DNA of 64,000 bases, taken from Nocardioides sp. TF02-7. Lineage in GTDB: Bacteria > Actinomycetota > Actinomycetes > Propionibacteriales > Nocardioidaceae. This document shows positions 9,046 to 18,694 of this stretch, in pieces. Numbering within the stretch: the stretch's first letter is position 1; each line of letters starts with the position of its first letter. Below the pieces are notes generated by a model. It made no database searches. It was not told the origin of the DNA and was given only the letters and a program-made list of their open reading frames with translations. The translations under genes and the position numbers were made by a program. The stretch spans positions 1,054,001 through 1,118,000 of the forward strand of contig NZ_CP092535.1 of assembly GCF_022437945.1 (NCBI RefSeq), in the 5' to 3' direction.

Positions 9046-10202
9046 GCGGACACGTCGAGGTCCCGCTGGCAGGCGGGGGCTGGGAGCGGGTCGAGCTGCG
9101 CGAGCCGCGGCGGTGGAAGGACCACCCCCGGCCGTACGCCCGCCGGGTCGCGTTCGCCGCCGCGCACGTCGTCGCCGACCCGCGCGGGGAGAACGTCCCG
9201 GGTGCACCGGCCGTCGTCGACTGGGGGTCGACGCTGGCGTTCCGCCGCGAGCTGTTCCGCTACGGATTCGGCGTCGCCGAGGCGATGGACACCGCCCAGC
9301 GCAACATGGGACTCGACTGGCCCGCCGTGCAGGAGCTGGTGCGCCGCAGCGCCGAGCAGGCCCGCGACTTCGGCGCCCGGATCGCCTCCGGCGCCGGCAC
9401 CGACCACCGCGACCGGCTGACGACACCGGCCGAGGTGCGCGACGCCTACCTCGAGCAGGTCGGGTTCGTCGAGTCCACCGGTTCCCAGGTGATCCTCATG
9501 GCCTCGCGCCACCTCGCCGCCGTCGCGACCGGGCCCGACGACTACCTGGAGGTGTACGCCGACCTCCTGCGTCAGGTGCGCGAGCCGGTGATCCTCCACT
9601 GGCTCGGAGAGGTGTTCGACCCGCACCTGCGCGGCTACTGGGGCTCGGTCGACGTCGACGCGGCCACCGCCACGTTCCTCGACCTGGTGCGGGCGCACGC
9701 GGACAAGGTCGACGGGGTGAAGGTCTCGCTGCTGTCCGCCGAGCACGAGCTCGGACTCCGGGCGGCGCTGCCCCGGGGCGTCCGGCTCTACACCGGCGAC
9801 GACTTCAACTACCCCGAGCTGATCCGCGGCGACGGCCGGCACCACTCCGACGCTCTCCTCGGGGCGTTCGCCGCGATCGCCCCCGCCGCCGCGGCGGCGC
9901 TCACGGCGCTCGACGACGACGACCTGGCGACGTACGACGCGGAGATGGCGCCGACCCTGCCGCTCTCGCGGCACGTCTTCGAGACACCCACCTGGCACTA
10001 CAAGACCGGGATCGCATTCCTCTCGTGGCTGTGCGGGCACCAACCGGGCTTCACGATGGTCGGCGGCCTGCAGTCGGCCCGCAGCGTGGTGCACCTCGGG
10101 CGGCTGTTCGCGCTCGCCAACGACGCGCAGCTGCTGCCCGACCCGGAGCTCGCCGCCCACCGGCTGCGGCTCTGGCTCGAGGCGGCGGGAGCCGCCCGAT
10201 GA
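9042..10202 (+). CDS. DUF993 family protein (dihydrodipicolinate-synthase-like TIM barrel)
   Basis: A 386-residue protein that matches my memory of the DUF993 family, distant relatives of class I aldolases such as dihydrodipicolinate synthase. Visible blocks are VVDWGSTLAFRRELF, QRNMGLDWPAVQELVRRSAEQA, GSQVILMASRHLA, EPVILHWLGEVFDP and the probable Schiff-base lysine in DKVDGVKVSLLS. Start and stop overlap both neighbours by ATGA. Between a dehydrogenase and an isomerase it could split or rearrange the oxidised sugar acid; the reaction is not known to me. Confidence 0.82.
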   Translation: MSGHVEVPLAGGGWERVELREPRRWKDHPRPYARRVAFAAAHVVADPRGENVPGAPAVVDWGSTLAFRRELFRYGFGVAEAMDTAQRNMGLDWPAVQELVRRSAEQARDFGARIASGAGTDHRDRLTTPAEVRDAYLEQVGFVESTGSQVILMASRHLAAVATGPDDYLEVYADLLRQVREPVILHWLGEVFDPHLRGYWGSVDVDAATATFLDLVRAHADKVDGVKVSLLSAEHELGLRAALPRGVRLYTGDDFNYPELIRGDGRHHSDALLGAFAAIAPAAAAALTALDDDDLATYDAEMAPTLPLSRHVFETPTWHYKTGIAFLSWLCGHQPGFTMVGGLQSARSVVHLGRLFALANDAQLLPDPELAAHRLRLWLEAAGAAR

Positions 10203-11092
10203 CCGACATCGACGTCCCGTCCGGGATCGCCGCACGGACGGAGACCCCCGCGCCCGGCGACCCACGGCTCGCCCGACTGTCGCTCAACCAGAAGACCGTC
10301 GACCGGTGGTCGCTGCAGGAGGCGGTCGACGCGTGCGTGCAGCACGGCGTGCCGGCGATCGGCGTCTGGCGCGAGCCGGTGGCCGCCGTGGGCCTCGCCA
10401 CGGCGGTGCGGATGGTCGGGGACTCCGGCCTCCGCGTCTCGTCGCTGTGCCGGGGTGGCTTCTTCACCGCCGCCGACCCGGCCGAGCAGGACCGGGCACA
10501 CGACGAGAACCGACGCGCGCTCGACGAGGCCGCCGCGCTCGGCGCTGCCTGCCTGGTGCTCGTGCCCGGCGGCCTCCCCGCAGCCGATCGCGACCTCCGC
10601 GGCGCCCGGGGCCGGGTGGGGGGATGCGGTCGAACGGCTCGTGCCACACGTCTCGACACCGGCGTCCGGCTCGCGATCGAGCCGATGCACCCGATCTTCG
10701 CCGCCGACCGCGGCGTCGTCTCGACGCTGGCCCAGGCGCTCGACATCGCCGAGCCGCTGCCGAGCGAGGCGGTCGGCGTCGCCGTCGACACCTTCCACGT
10801 GTGGTGGGAGCCCGGTGTCGAGGAGCAGATCGCCCGCGCGGCGGGCCGGATCGCCTCCTACCAGGTGTGCGAGTGGATCACGCCGCTCCCGCCCGACGCC
10901 CTGCTCTCCCGCGGGATGATGGGCGACGGACACATCGACTTCGGGCACCTCTCCCGCTGCGTCGCCGACGCCGGCTACCGCGGCGACGTCGAGGTCGAGA
11001 TCTTCAACGCCGACGTGTGGGCGGCCGACGGGCACGCCGTCCTCGACACCCTCGCACGTCGCTACGTCGAGCTCGTGGAGCCGCACGTGTAG
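10199..11092 (+). CDS. Sugar phosphate isomerase/epimerase (xylose-isomerase-like TIM barrel)
   Basis: A 297-residue member of the AP-endonuclease-2/xylose-isomerase-like barrel family. Metal-site residues are visible in LAIEPMHP (Glu), VAVDTFHVWWEP (Asp, His), the GDGHIDF block and VEVEIFN (Glu). ATG at 10199 overlaps DUF993. Between about 10616 and 10663 the sequence is garbled: one extra G in GGGGGG and a compensating missing base replace roughly 14 residues, where the alternate frame reads GDAVERLVPH. The protein is otherwise complete. It should isomerise or epimerise the keto product of the dehydrogenase. Confidence 0.87.
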   Translation: MTDIDVPSGIAARTETPAPGDPRLARLSLNQKTVDRWSLQEAVDACVQHGVPAIGVWREPVAAVGLATAVRMVGDSGLRVSSLCRGGFFTAADPAEQDRAHDENRRALDEAAALGAACLVLVPGGLPAADRDLRGARGRVGGCGRTARATRLDTGVRLAIEPMHPIFAADRGVVSTLAQALDIAEPLPSEAVGVAVDTFHVWWEPGVEEQIARAAGRIASYQVCEWITPLPPDALLSRGMMGDGHIDFGHLSRCVADAGYRGDVEVEIFNADVWAADGHAVLDTLARRYVELVEPHV

Positions 11093-11130
11093 CTCCCCAC
11101 CGCAGGCACCTGACTCGGAAGGAAGAAGCC

Positions 11131-11829
11131 ATGCACCCGACCCGCTCGAGGATCGTCGGCGTCGTCGCCGGAGCCGGCCTGGCAGCCACGATGCTGACCG
11201 GCCCGCCACCGGCGACCGCCGGCCACGACCACGGACCACGCGTCGTCCGGGTTCACGCCGCACCCACGCCCCGGCACTGGGACCCGCTCATCGACGCCAA
11301 GTGGGCGTTCGAGCGCGGCCAGGTCGTCCTCACCGAGCCGGGCGAGGCGCCGCCCGGTCCGCGCCGGCCGTTCGAGTACGCGATCGTCACCAAGGGTCCC
11401 GAGCTCTCCTCGGTGCGGATCTCGGCGCAGGTGCGGATCGACGAGCCGGTCGAGGTCGACAACCGCGACGTCATCATCGTCTGGAACTACCGGTCGCCGA
11501 CCCGCTTCTACTACGCCCACCTCTCGCAGGACAACACGATCTACCCGCACAACGGGATCTTCGTCGTCGACGACGCCGACCGCCGGCGGATCGACGACCA
11601 GTGGGACGGCGCCGTCGGCGCCCCACCCGCGATCGACGACACCGACTGGCACGACGTCCGCCTCGACTACGACGCGAGGACCGGCGCGATCGCCGTGCAC
11701 GTCGACGGCGCGGACGAGCCGCTCATGACCGCCACCGACACCACGTTCTCCGGCGGCCGGGTCGGCTTCGGATCGTTCGACAACCACGGCCGCACCCGCC
11801 ACTTCTCCGTCGTCGGCACCGCCCGGTGA
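11131..11829 (+). CDS. Secreted LamG/concanavalin-like protein
   Basis: A 232-residue exported protein with a signal peptide ending near PATAGHDH. The rest looks like a beta-sandwich of the LamG or 3-keto-glycoside hydrolase-like type: SSVRISAQVRID, VIIVWNYRSPTRFYYAHLS, DWHDVRLDYDARTGAIAVHVDG and GGRVGFGSFDNHGR. GGAAGGAAG precedes the ATG. It is co-oriented with the importer operon and the following secreted sugar dehydrogenase, so it probably binds or cleaves the polymer or glycoside outside the cell. The lyase reading is inference; no catalytic residues can be named. Confidence 0.7.
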   Translation: MHPTRSRIVGVVAGAGLAATMLTGPPPATAGHDHGPRVVRVHAAPTPRHWDPLIDAKWAFERGQVVLTEPGEAPPGPRRPFEYAIVTKGPELSSVRISAQVRIDEPVEVDNRDVIIVWNYRSPTRFYYAHLSQDNTIYPHNGIFVVDDADRRRIDDQWDGAVGAPPAIDDTDWHDVRLDYDARTGAIAVHVDGADEPLMTATDTTFSGGRVGFGSFDNHGRTRHFSVVGTAR

Positions 11830-11876
11830 CCCCGCTCTTCCCCACCTCTCGGAAGTCTCGGAAAGGAAACCGTTCC

Positions 11877-14156
11877 ATGCGCACCTCCCGCCAGTGGGTG
11901 GGTGCCGCGGCAGCAGCCGTGCTCGCCGTGACGCTCACCCTCTCGCGCCCTCGGCCACGGCCGACGGCGCCGACGACCCGATCACCGACCCCATCCCCGC
12001 CGAGATCGAGCAGTCCACCCTCGGGCTGGTGCTCGAGGAGCACGCCCAGCTGCCGGCGTCGGAGCCGAACGGCCCCTGGACCGACGCGCGGATCGGCGAC
12101 CGCCACAACCGGATCAACTACATCGGCGAGGTGCCCGACGGCTCCGGGCGGCAGTACGTCCCCGACCTCAACGGACCGCTCTACCTGCTCGAGGACGGTG
12201 ACCACACCGAGTACCTTGACGTGCGCGACCAGTTCCCGCACTTCTTCTCCTGGCGCGGCATGGGCTCCGGCTTCGGGTTCGTGGCCTTCCACCCGGAGTT
12301 CGAGGAGAACGGCAAGCTCTACACCGTCCACACCGATGCCGGCGACGCGCCGTTCGAGTCGACGTACCCCGCCCAGACGCCGTCGACCGTGCAGAGCGTG
12401 GTCACCGAGTGGACCGCCGACGACCCGTCGGCCGACACGTTCGCCGGCACCAAGCGCGAGCTGTTCCGGTTCGGGTTCCGGACCCAGATCCACGCCATCC
12501 AGCAGATCGACTTCAACCCGACCGCCGAGCCGGGCGACGAGGACTACGGCCTGCTCTACCTGGCCGTCGGCGACGGCGGCATCGGCGTCAGCAGCGACGT
12601 GCCGCAGGACCTCGCGACGCCCGCGGGCAAGATCCTGCGGATCGACCCGCTCGGCGACGACAGCCCCAACGGGCAGTACGGCATCCCGGAGTCGAACCCG
12701 TTCGTCGACGAGCCGGGCGCGCTCGGTGAGATCTACGCCGTCGGCATGCGCGACCCGCACCGGTTCAGCTGGGACGTGAAGGGCAGGAACCGGATGTTCC
12801 TCGGCCACATCGGCCAGCACGCGATCGAGGCGGTCTACGACGTCGACGCCGGCGACAACTTCGGTTGGCCGGTCATCGAGGGCCGGCTGGCGTACCGCAA
12901 CGAGAACCAGTGCTACCTCTACCCGCTCACCGACGAGATGGCCGAGGCCGGGTACGACTACCCGGTCGCCTCCTACGACCACGACCCGCCGGCCAACTGG
13001 CCCTGCAACTCCGACTCCGGTCACGCCATCTCCGGTGGCCTGGTGCACCGCGGCGACCTGCGCGGGCTCAACGGCAAGTACGTCTTCGGCGACCTCGTCG
13101 AGGGCCGGGTGTTCTACACCGACGTCGCACGGATGCGGGACGAGGCGAGAAAGGAGGCGCCGATCCGCGAGCTCGCGCTCTACGACGCCGACGGCACCCG
13201 GATGCGGATGACCGACTTCGTCGGCGACGGCCGGGTCGACCTGCGGTTCGGCACCGACTCCGACCGCAACCTCTACCTGCTCGCCAAGGCCACCGGCACC
13301 ATCTGGAAGGTCACCGGCACCCGCCGGGCACCGGTCCCGCAGGACGTCGAGCCCGGGCTGCGCGACGACCTGGTGGCGGCGTACGACTTCGAGCACCCGT
13401 TCGCGGCGAACGACGCCTACGAGGAGGACCAGGGCGGTTCCCGGACGCTGCTGCACCTGGTCAACGGAGGCGAGGACATGCGGGTCGACGACGGGGCCCA
13501 CCCGGGCAGCAACAACGCCCTCCAGGTCCACAGCGCCGCCGAGTCCCCCACCGGCGAGCCGTGGAAGGCCGGCGTGTGGGACGAGGACGGAGCCTCGTCG
13601 CTGCGCGCCTTCAACGGCGCCGAGGGGATCACGGTGATGGGCTGGTTCAAGATGACCGGCAACAACCCCACCGCGGGCTACAACGCGATCGGACTGGCCG
13701 GGGTGCTCAGCGGCAACTCCGACGGGCACGGGGTCCGGGCGCTGCTGGAGCTGATCGAGGTCGACGGCGAGCTCCGGCTGGTCGCGCTCGGCCGCCGGAT
13801 CGACACCGGCGCCTCGCAGACCTTCGCCGCCACGCGCGACTGGCAGGACCTGCTGCCCCAGGACGAGTGGGTCCACCTGGCCGCGACGTTCGACTACACG
13901 ACGGGCCGGATGGCGCTCTACCGCAACGGCAAGCGGCTCGACGGGTCCTACACCAACGCCGGTGACCCCTGGCAGGTCGACGGCACCGGCACGTCGCCCA
14001 CGGACCCGCGCGGCATCAAGATCGGCGGCTCGTTCCCTGCAGGACGGCTCCGAGCGCAACCCGTGCAACTGCCGGATGGACACGCTGATGTTCTTCGACA
14101 CCGACCTCTCCGCGAGCGAGGTGAAGCGGCAGCACCGACGGCTCGTCCGCCGCTGA
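11877..14156 (+). CDS. Secreted PQQ-dependent sugar dehydrogenase (GSDH-type propeller) with C-terminal LamG domain, frame broken twice
   Basis: About 759 residues after correction. A signal peptide (MRTSRQWVGAAAAAVLAV) is followed by a glucose/sorbosone-dehydrogenase-like beta-propeller: LAVGDGGIG, DLATPAGKILRIDP, AVGMRDPHRFSWD, DNFGWPVIEG, HAISGGLVHRG, KYVFGDLVEGRVF. From about residue 490 a LamG-like domain follows (GITVMGWFKMTGN, WVHLAATFDYTTGRMALYRNG). One base is missing near 11945, inside the end of the signal peptide, and one is extra near 14038; corrected, the end reads DTDLSASEVKRQHRRLVRR. It would oxidise aldose outside the membrane and completes the sugar locus. Confidence 0.85.
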
Positions 14157-14170
14157 CCAGGGTCCGCCCA

Positions 14171-14206
14171 CGACGTTCCGGCGCGGGAGACCGCGCCGGA
14201 ACGTCG
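14171..14206 (+). terminator. Hairpin terminator after the sugar operon
   Basis: A perfect 16-bp stem, 14171-14186 with 14191-14206, closes a GAGA loop 14 bases after the sugar dehydrogenase stop. No T-run follows, as is common in actinobacteria. Confidence 0.8.
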
Positions 14207-14298
14207 GCTCATTTCCAGGGGACCGCTGCTGGTCACAAGATGATCACCGGACGGCGCGTGGTCTGGCCGATCTGTCTAGTCGGGTCTAACGTCGCGGC

Positions 14299-15051
14299 AT
14301 GCAGGAGACCACCGACGCTCCCCTGGTGCGCCTGAGCGGCGTGCAGAAGTGGTACGGCGAGCTGCACGTGCTGCGGGACATCGACCTCTCGATCGCCCGG
14401 GGCGAGGTGGTGGTCGTGATCGGCCCCTCGGGTGCCGGCAAGTCGACGTTGTGCCGGGCGATCAACCGGCTCGAGACCATCGACGAGGGCGAGATCTCGA
14501 TCGACGGCCAGCCGCTGCCCCAGGAGGGCAAGGCCCTGGCCCGGCTGCGCGCCGACGTCGGCATGGTGTTCCAGAGCTTCAACCTGTTCGCGCACAAGAC
14601 CGTGCTCGAGAACGTGACGCTCGGGCCGACCAAGGTGCGCAAGCAGTCGAAGGCCGACGCGCAGGCGCGCGCCAAGGAGCTGCTCGACCGGGTGGGGGTC
14701 GGCCACCAGGCCGCGAAGTACCCCGCCCAGCTCTCCGGCGGCCAGCAGCAGCGGGTGGCGATCGCCCGCGCGCTGGCGATGGAGCCGAAGGTGATGCTCT
14801 TCGACGAGCCCACCTCCGCGCTCGACCCGGAGATGATCAAGGAGGTGCTCGACGTGATGGTCGACCTCGCCGAGCGCGGGATGACCATGGTCGTCGTCAC
14901 CCACGAGATGGGCTTCGCCCGGACCGCCGCCAACCGGGTGGTCTTCATGGCCGACGGCGCGGTCGTCGAGGAGGCCGACCCGGAGACGTTCTTCACCAAT
15001 CCGCAGAGCGATCGCGCCAAGGACTTCCTCGGCAAGATCCTCAAACACTAG
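14299..15051 (+). CDS. gluA: Polar amino-acid ABC importer ATP-binding protein (GluA-like)
   Basis: A 250-residue ATPase of the GlnQ/GluA family. Walker [10 protein letters not shown] is at 42-50, the Q-loop VFQSFNLF at 90-97, the signature LSGGQQQR at 145-152 and Walker [13 protein letters not shown] at 165-176, with H-loop THEMGF after it. It opens a four-gene operon gluABCD-like, the order known for the glutamate uptake system of Corynebacterium. TCTAACGT about 15 bases upstream may be the -10 box, giving a short or absent leader. Confidence 0.92.
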   Translation: MQETTDAPLVRLSGVQKWYGELHVLRDIDLSIARGEVVVVIGPSGAGKSTLCRAINRLETIDEGEISIDGQPLPQEGKALARLRADVGMVFQSFNLFAHKTVLENVTLGPTKVRKQSKADAQARAKELLDRVGVGHQAAKYPAQLSGGQQQRVAIARALAMEPKVMLFDEPTSALDPEMIKEVLDVMVDLAERGMTMVVVTHEMGFARTAANRVVFMADGAVVEEADPETFFTNPQSDRAKDFLGKILKH

Positions 15052-15064
15052 GAGGAGTTGGGTT

Positions 15065-15967
15065 ATGCGCAGAATGAGGCTCGGGGCGTTCGCATCGACG
15101 GTGCTCCTTGCGGCGACGCTCGCAGCGTGCGGCGACGCCGGCGACGACGAGGGCGGCGACGGCGGCGGCACGCAGGTCGAGGCGGAGTCCGACTGCGACG
15201 ACAAGTTCGAGCAAGGCACCCGGATGGCGGAGCTGGCCGAGGCCGGCACGATCAACGTCGGCGTCCGGTTCGACCAGCCCGGACTCGGGTTCAAGGGCGC
15301 CACCGACGACCTCCCGTCCGGGTTCGACGTCGAGATGGCCAAGCTGCTCGTGGCCGACCTCTGCATCGACCCGAACGACACGGGCGCGGTGAACTACGAG
15401 GAGACGATCTCCGACAACCGCGAGCCGTACCTCCAGAGCGGGCGCGTCGACATCGTGGCCGCGTCGTACTCGATCACCGACGAACGCCGTCAGGTCGTCG
15501 GCCAGGCCGGGCCGTACTTCATCACCGGCCAGCAGGTGCTGGTCCCGACCGACAGCGACGTGGAGTCGATCGACGACCTGCAGGGCCAGGAGGTCTGCTC
15601 GGCGTCCGGGTCGACGTCGCTCGAGAACGTCACCAAGGCCGGCGCCGTCGGCGTGCCCGCCGACACCTACAGCATCTGCGCCGAGCAGGTGGCCGACGGC
15701 TCGGTGCCGGCGATGTCCACCGACGGCTCGATCCTCCTCGGTCTCGCAGCGCAGTACGACGGCGAGCTCAAGGTGGTCGGTCCGGAGTTCTCCGAGGAGC
15801 GGATCGGCATCGGGTACGGCAAGGAGTACCCGGAGATGTGCGAGTGGATCACCGGCGTCCTCCAGGAGGCCATGGACGACGGCACGTGGGCCGAGGCCTT
15901 CGAGACCACGCTCGGCGACTCCGGGGCGGAGACGCCCGAGCCGCCGTCGATGGACTCCTGCAGCTGA
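15065..15967 (+). CDS. gluB: Glutamate-type substrate-binding lipoprotein (GluB-like)
   Basis: A 300-residue binding protein with signal peptide and lipobox LAAC at residues 19-22, then an acidic linker and a family-3 solute-binding domain (INVGVRFDQPGLGFKG, SGFDVEMAKLLV, VDIVAASYSITDERR). TAGGAGGAG lies just upstream, and the gene follows gluA by 13 bases. It should capture glutamate or another polar amino acid and deliver it to GluCD. Substrate identity is inferred from operon order. Confidence 0.9.
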   Translation: MRRMRLGAFASTVLLAATLAACGDAGDDEGGDGGGTQVEAESDCDDKFEQGTRMAELAEAGTINVGVRFDQPGLGFKGATDDLPSGFDVEMAKLLVADLCIDPNDTGAVNYEETISDNREPYLQSGRVDIVAASYSITDERRQVVGQAGPYFITGQQVLVPTDSDVESIDDLQGQEVCSASGSTSLENVTKAGAVGVPADTYSICAEQVADGSVPAMSTDGSILLGLAAQYDGELKVVGPEFSEERIGIGYGKEYPEMCEWITGVLQEAMDDGTWAEAFETTLGDSGAETPEPPSMDSCS

Positions 15968-16049
15968 CCCCCGACCGCGTCGGCCGGGGCGGCCCCAGCG
16001 CTGCCCCGGCCGACGCGGCGCACCGACCCGACCCGAGAGGAGCTCCCGC

Positions 16050-16754
16050 GTGGACGTCGTCGTCGACAACTACCAGTTCATCGGCATCGGCTTCGCCGCC
16101 ACGGTCCTGCTGTTCCTGATCTCCGGGATCGGTGCGCTGCTGCTCGGCACGCTGCTGGTCGCGATGCGCGTGGGCCCGATCGCCGTCATGCGGCGGGCGG
16201 CGGCGACGTACGTGACCCTGGTGCGCAACACACCGCTGCTCCTGATCCTGGTGTTCTTCTCGCTCGCGGCGCCGAAGATCGGCATCAACTTCCAGTTCGT
16301 GAAGATCGTCATCTCCACCGGCTGGGGCGACATCCGGATGACCAACGCGTTCGCCGGCGCAACCGTGGGACTCATCCTCTACACCGCCTCGTTCGTGTGC
16401 GAGTCGCTGCGGTCCGGGGTCAACGCGGTGCCCGTCGGCCAGGCCGAGGCGGCCCGGGCCATCGGGCTGCCGTTCGGAGGCGTGCTGAGCAACGTCGTCC
16501 TCCCCCAGGCGCTGCGCGCGGCCCTCCCGCCGCTGGCCAGCACGCTGATCGCACTGCTGAAGAACACGACGGTCGCGGCGAGCGTCCTCGTGCTGGAGTC
16601 GGCCTACGCCCTCAAGCAGATCCTCGACAAGACACCGGGAACCGTCGAGAAGCTGTGGCCGATCGGCGTCTTCATCCTCGTGTTCGTGATCCTGGTCGAG
16701 CTGCTGTCGTTCGCCAGCGGCCGGCTCGAGCGCCGGTGGAGGGTCGCGCGATGA
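16050..16754 (+). CDS. gluC: Amino-acid ABC importer permease (GluC-like)
   Basis: A 234-residue HisM/GluC-type permease with about five membrane segments and the EAA-like coupling loop PVGQAEAARAIGLPFGGVLSN. It contains YVTLVRNTPLLLILVFF, a hallmark of the polar amino-acid family. The start is GTG at 16050 after GAGAGGAGCT. Its stop overlaps gluD by ATGA. Confidence 0.92.
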   Translation: MDVVVDNYQFIGIGFAATVLLFLISGIGALLLGTLLVAMRVGPIAVMRRAAATYVTLVRNTPLLLILVFFSLAAPKIGINFQFVKIVISTGWGDIRMTNAFAGATVGLILYTASFVCESLRSGVNAVPVGQAEAARAIGLPFGGVLSNVVLPQALRAALPPLASTLIALLKNTTVAASVLVLESAYALKQILDKTPGTVEKLWPIGVFILVFVILVELLSFASGRLERRWRVAR

Positions 16755-17605
16755 GCCAGAGCGTCCTGTTCGACGCACCCGGGCCCAGGACGGTCCGGCG
16801 CCACCGCCTCTACACCGTCCTCACCGTTCTCGCCCTCCTCGCGCTCGTCGCGTTCGCCGGCTACCGGCTCGACCAGGAGGGTCAGTTCGAGGGCGACAAG
16901 TGGGAGGTCTTCGTCACGCCGTCCTACGTCGAGTTCATCCTCGTCGACGGCCTGCTCGAGACCCTCAAGATGGCCGTTGGCGGCATCGTCGGCGCGATGG
17001 TGCTCGGGGTGGTCCTCGGCGTCGGCAAGCTCTCCGACCACGCCCTGGTCCGGGTGCCTTGCTGGGCGGTGGTGGAGCTGTTCCGCGCCATCCCGGTGCT
17101 GATGCTGATGATCGTCCTCTTCTTCCTCTGGGGCATCTACCACGGGTCGGCGGGACCGTTCTGGTGCGTGGTCGCGGCGCTGACCCTCTACAACGGGGCG
17201 GTGCTCGCCGAGGTGTTCCGCGCCGGCATCCTCGCGGTGCCGGCAGGCCAGGCCGAGGCCGCCTACGGCATCGGCATGCGCAAGAGCCAGGTGATGTCGG
17301 TCGTCCTGCTGCCGCAGGCAGTGAAGATCATGATCCCGGCGATCATCAGCCAGTGCGTCGTCACGTTGAAGGACACCAGCCTGGGCTATGCGATCGCCGC
17401 ACCCGGACTCACCGCGGTGGCGCGCCCGATCTACCTCGAGTTCCAGAACCACGTGCCGGTCTACGTGGTGATCGCGGGAATCTACGTCGCGGCCAACCTG
17501 CTGCTCACCGTCGTCGCGACGTTCGCGCAGAAGCGCTTCGTCGGCGAGAAGAAGGTGCTGGACGTGCCGATGGTCGGCGAGGCCCAGGCGACCGAGAAGG
17601 CCTGA
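16751..17605 (+). CDS. gluD: Amino-acid ABC importer permease (GluD-like)
   Basis: A 284-residue partner permease. The motif VELFRAIPVLMLMIVLFF matches the RxxP gating region of the family, and PAGQAEAAYGIGMRKSQ is the coupling loop. The N-terminus has an extra cytoplasmic stretch before the first helix (YTVLTVLALLALVAFAGY). It overlaps gluC by four bases and ends the operon, 11 bases before the stop of the convergent regulator. Confidence 0.92.
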   Translation: MSQSVLFDAPGPRTVRRHRLYTVLTVLALLALVAFAGYRLDQEGQFEGDKWEVFVTPSYVEFILVDGLLETLKMAVGGIVGAMVLGVVLGVGKLSDHALVRVPCWAVVELFRAIPVLMLMIVLFFLWGIYHGSAGPFWCVVAALTLYNGAVLAEVFRAGILAVPAGQAEAAYGIGMRKSQVMSVVLLPQAVKIMIPAIISQCVVTLKDTSLGYAIAAPGLTAVARPIYLEFQNHVPVYVVIAGIYVAANLLLTVVATFAQKRFVGEKKVLDVPMVGEAQATEKA

Positions 17606-17616
17606 TCCAGCCCCGG

Positions 17617-18507
17617 TCAGCCCGCCGACACCGCGCGCGCCTCGGCAAACCTGCGGCCGGTGCGGGTGATCCGCAGCATCATCGCCGCGGACGGCACGAC
17701 CGAGCCGGTGACGTAGGTCGACAGGCGGGAGGCCGAGGTCCCGACGGCGGACGCGAACGCGCGCTGGCTGAGCCCGGACTCGGCTACCAGCTTGCGGATC
17801 TCGCGCGCCACCGCGCGCCGCTCCGCCTGCTCGGCGTCGGCCCGGCACAGCTCGGCCACGAGCGCCGCACCGGCGCCGAAGTGCGGCTTCCCTGCCCGGT
17901 CGGCGAGCTCACGGAGGTGCTTGGGATAGGGCCCCCACGGGTGTGCGGCGATCGCGGCGACGTGGGCGCGCCACACCGCGGCGTTGCCGTGCTCGTGGAG
18001 GTCGTGCATCTCCTCGACCGACGCGATCGGCCGCACGTCCGGCAGCGGCTCGGCCGGCAGGCCGGCGAGCAGCAGGTGCACGACACCCGCGCCGCAGGTC
18101 GAGACCACGTCCGCGGTCGTCGAGATGCCGACGGCGTCGACCAGCGCGGACTCCACGCGGAACGCGCCACCGAGCCGGCGTACGACGGCCGTGGTCATCG
18201 GCAGCCCCTGGCCGTCGCCGGCCAGGTCGAGCGCCTCCTGCTGCCGCCGCGCGACCTCGGCATGACCGGCCGCCTTGGCCAGCTCGTGGTAGACGAGCAG
18301 GTCGGCCGGGTCGTCGAGCGTCGCCAGCGCGAGCAGGTTGGCGACCACCGCGCTGCGGAAGCCCGCGGGCCGGCCGTCGAGCTGCGCCGCGAGCCGGCGC
18401 CACACCACCGCCTCCGGCCCGCGTGGCACGCGGTCGGCGCGCGCGAGTACGTCAGTGATGATCCGGTCGGCGTCCTGGAGCCGGACGACCGACGTCATGG
18501 CATGCAT
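17617..18507 (-). CDS. HTH regulator with C-terminal XRE-type DNA-binding domain
   Basis: About 296 residues, with the HTH unusually at the C-terminus: ESGLSQRAFASAVGTSASRLSTYVTGSVVPSA near residues 230-262. The N-terminal 200 residues are helical and unrecognised. ATG at 18507 or 18498 starts the protein; the longer frame to 18567 lacks support. The gene is convergent with gluD. It resembles domains of antitoxin-like actinobacterial proteins, but no toxin partner is adjacent. Target genes are unknown. Confidence 0.72.
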   Translation of the reverse strand: MHAMTSVVRLQDADRIITDVLARADRVPRGPEAVVWRRLAAQLDGRPAGFRSAVVANLLALATLDDPADLLVYHELAKAAGHAEVARRQQEALDLAGDGQGLPMTTAVVRRLGGAFRVESALVDAVGISTTADVVSTCGAGVVHLLLAGLPAEPLPDVRPIASVEEMHDLHEHGNAAVWRAHVAAIAAHPWGPYPKHLRELADRAGKPHFGAGAALVAELCRADAEQAERRAVAREIRKLVAESGLSQRAFASAVGTSASRLSTYVTGSVVPSAAMMLRITRTGRRFAEARAVSAG

Positions 18508-18694
18508 CAGCGAGATCCCCCATTTCGCTGCTGAAGCTTCCCCCTGGGCGGCACCGCCCGACAACACACCCCCAAATTGCGCGCTGCCGCGCGGTGCCCA
18601 ACTGCTAACGAGCGACCCGTCCCCGGGTCACCCGGTCGCCCGAAACCTTTACCTTCCTCGCGGACGGAGGCCGGGCAGCGGCCATCCTAGCCAG

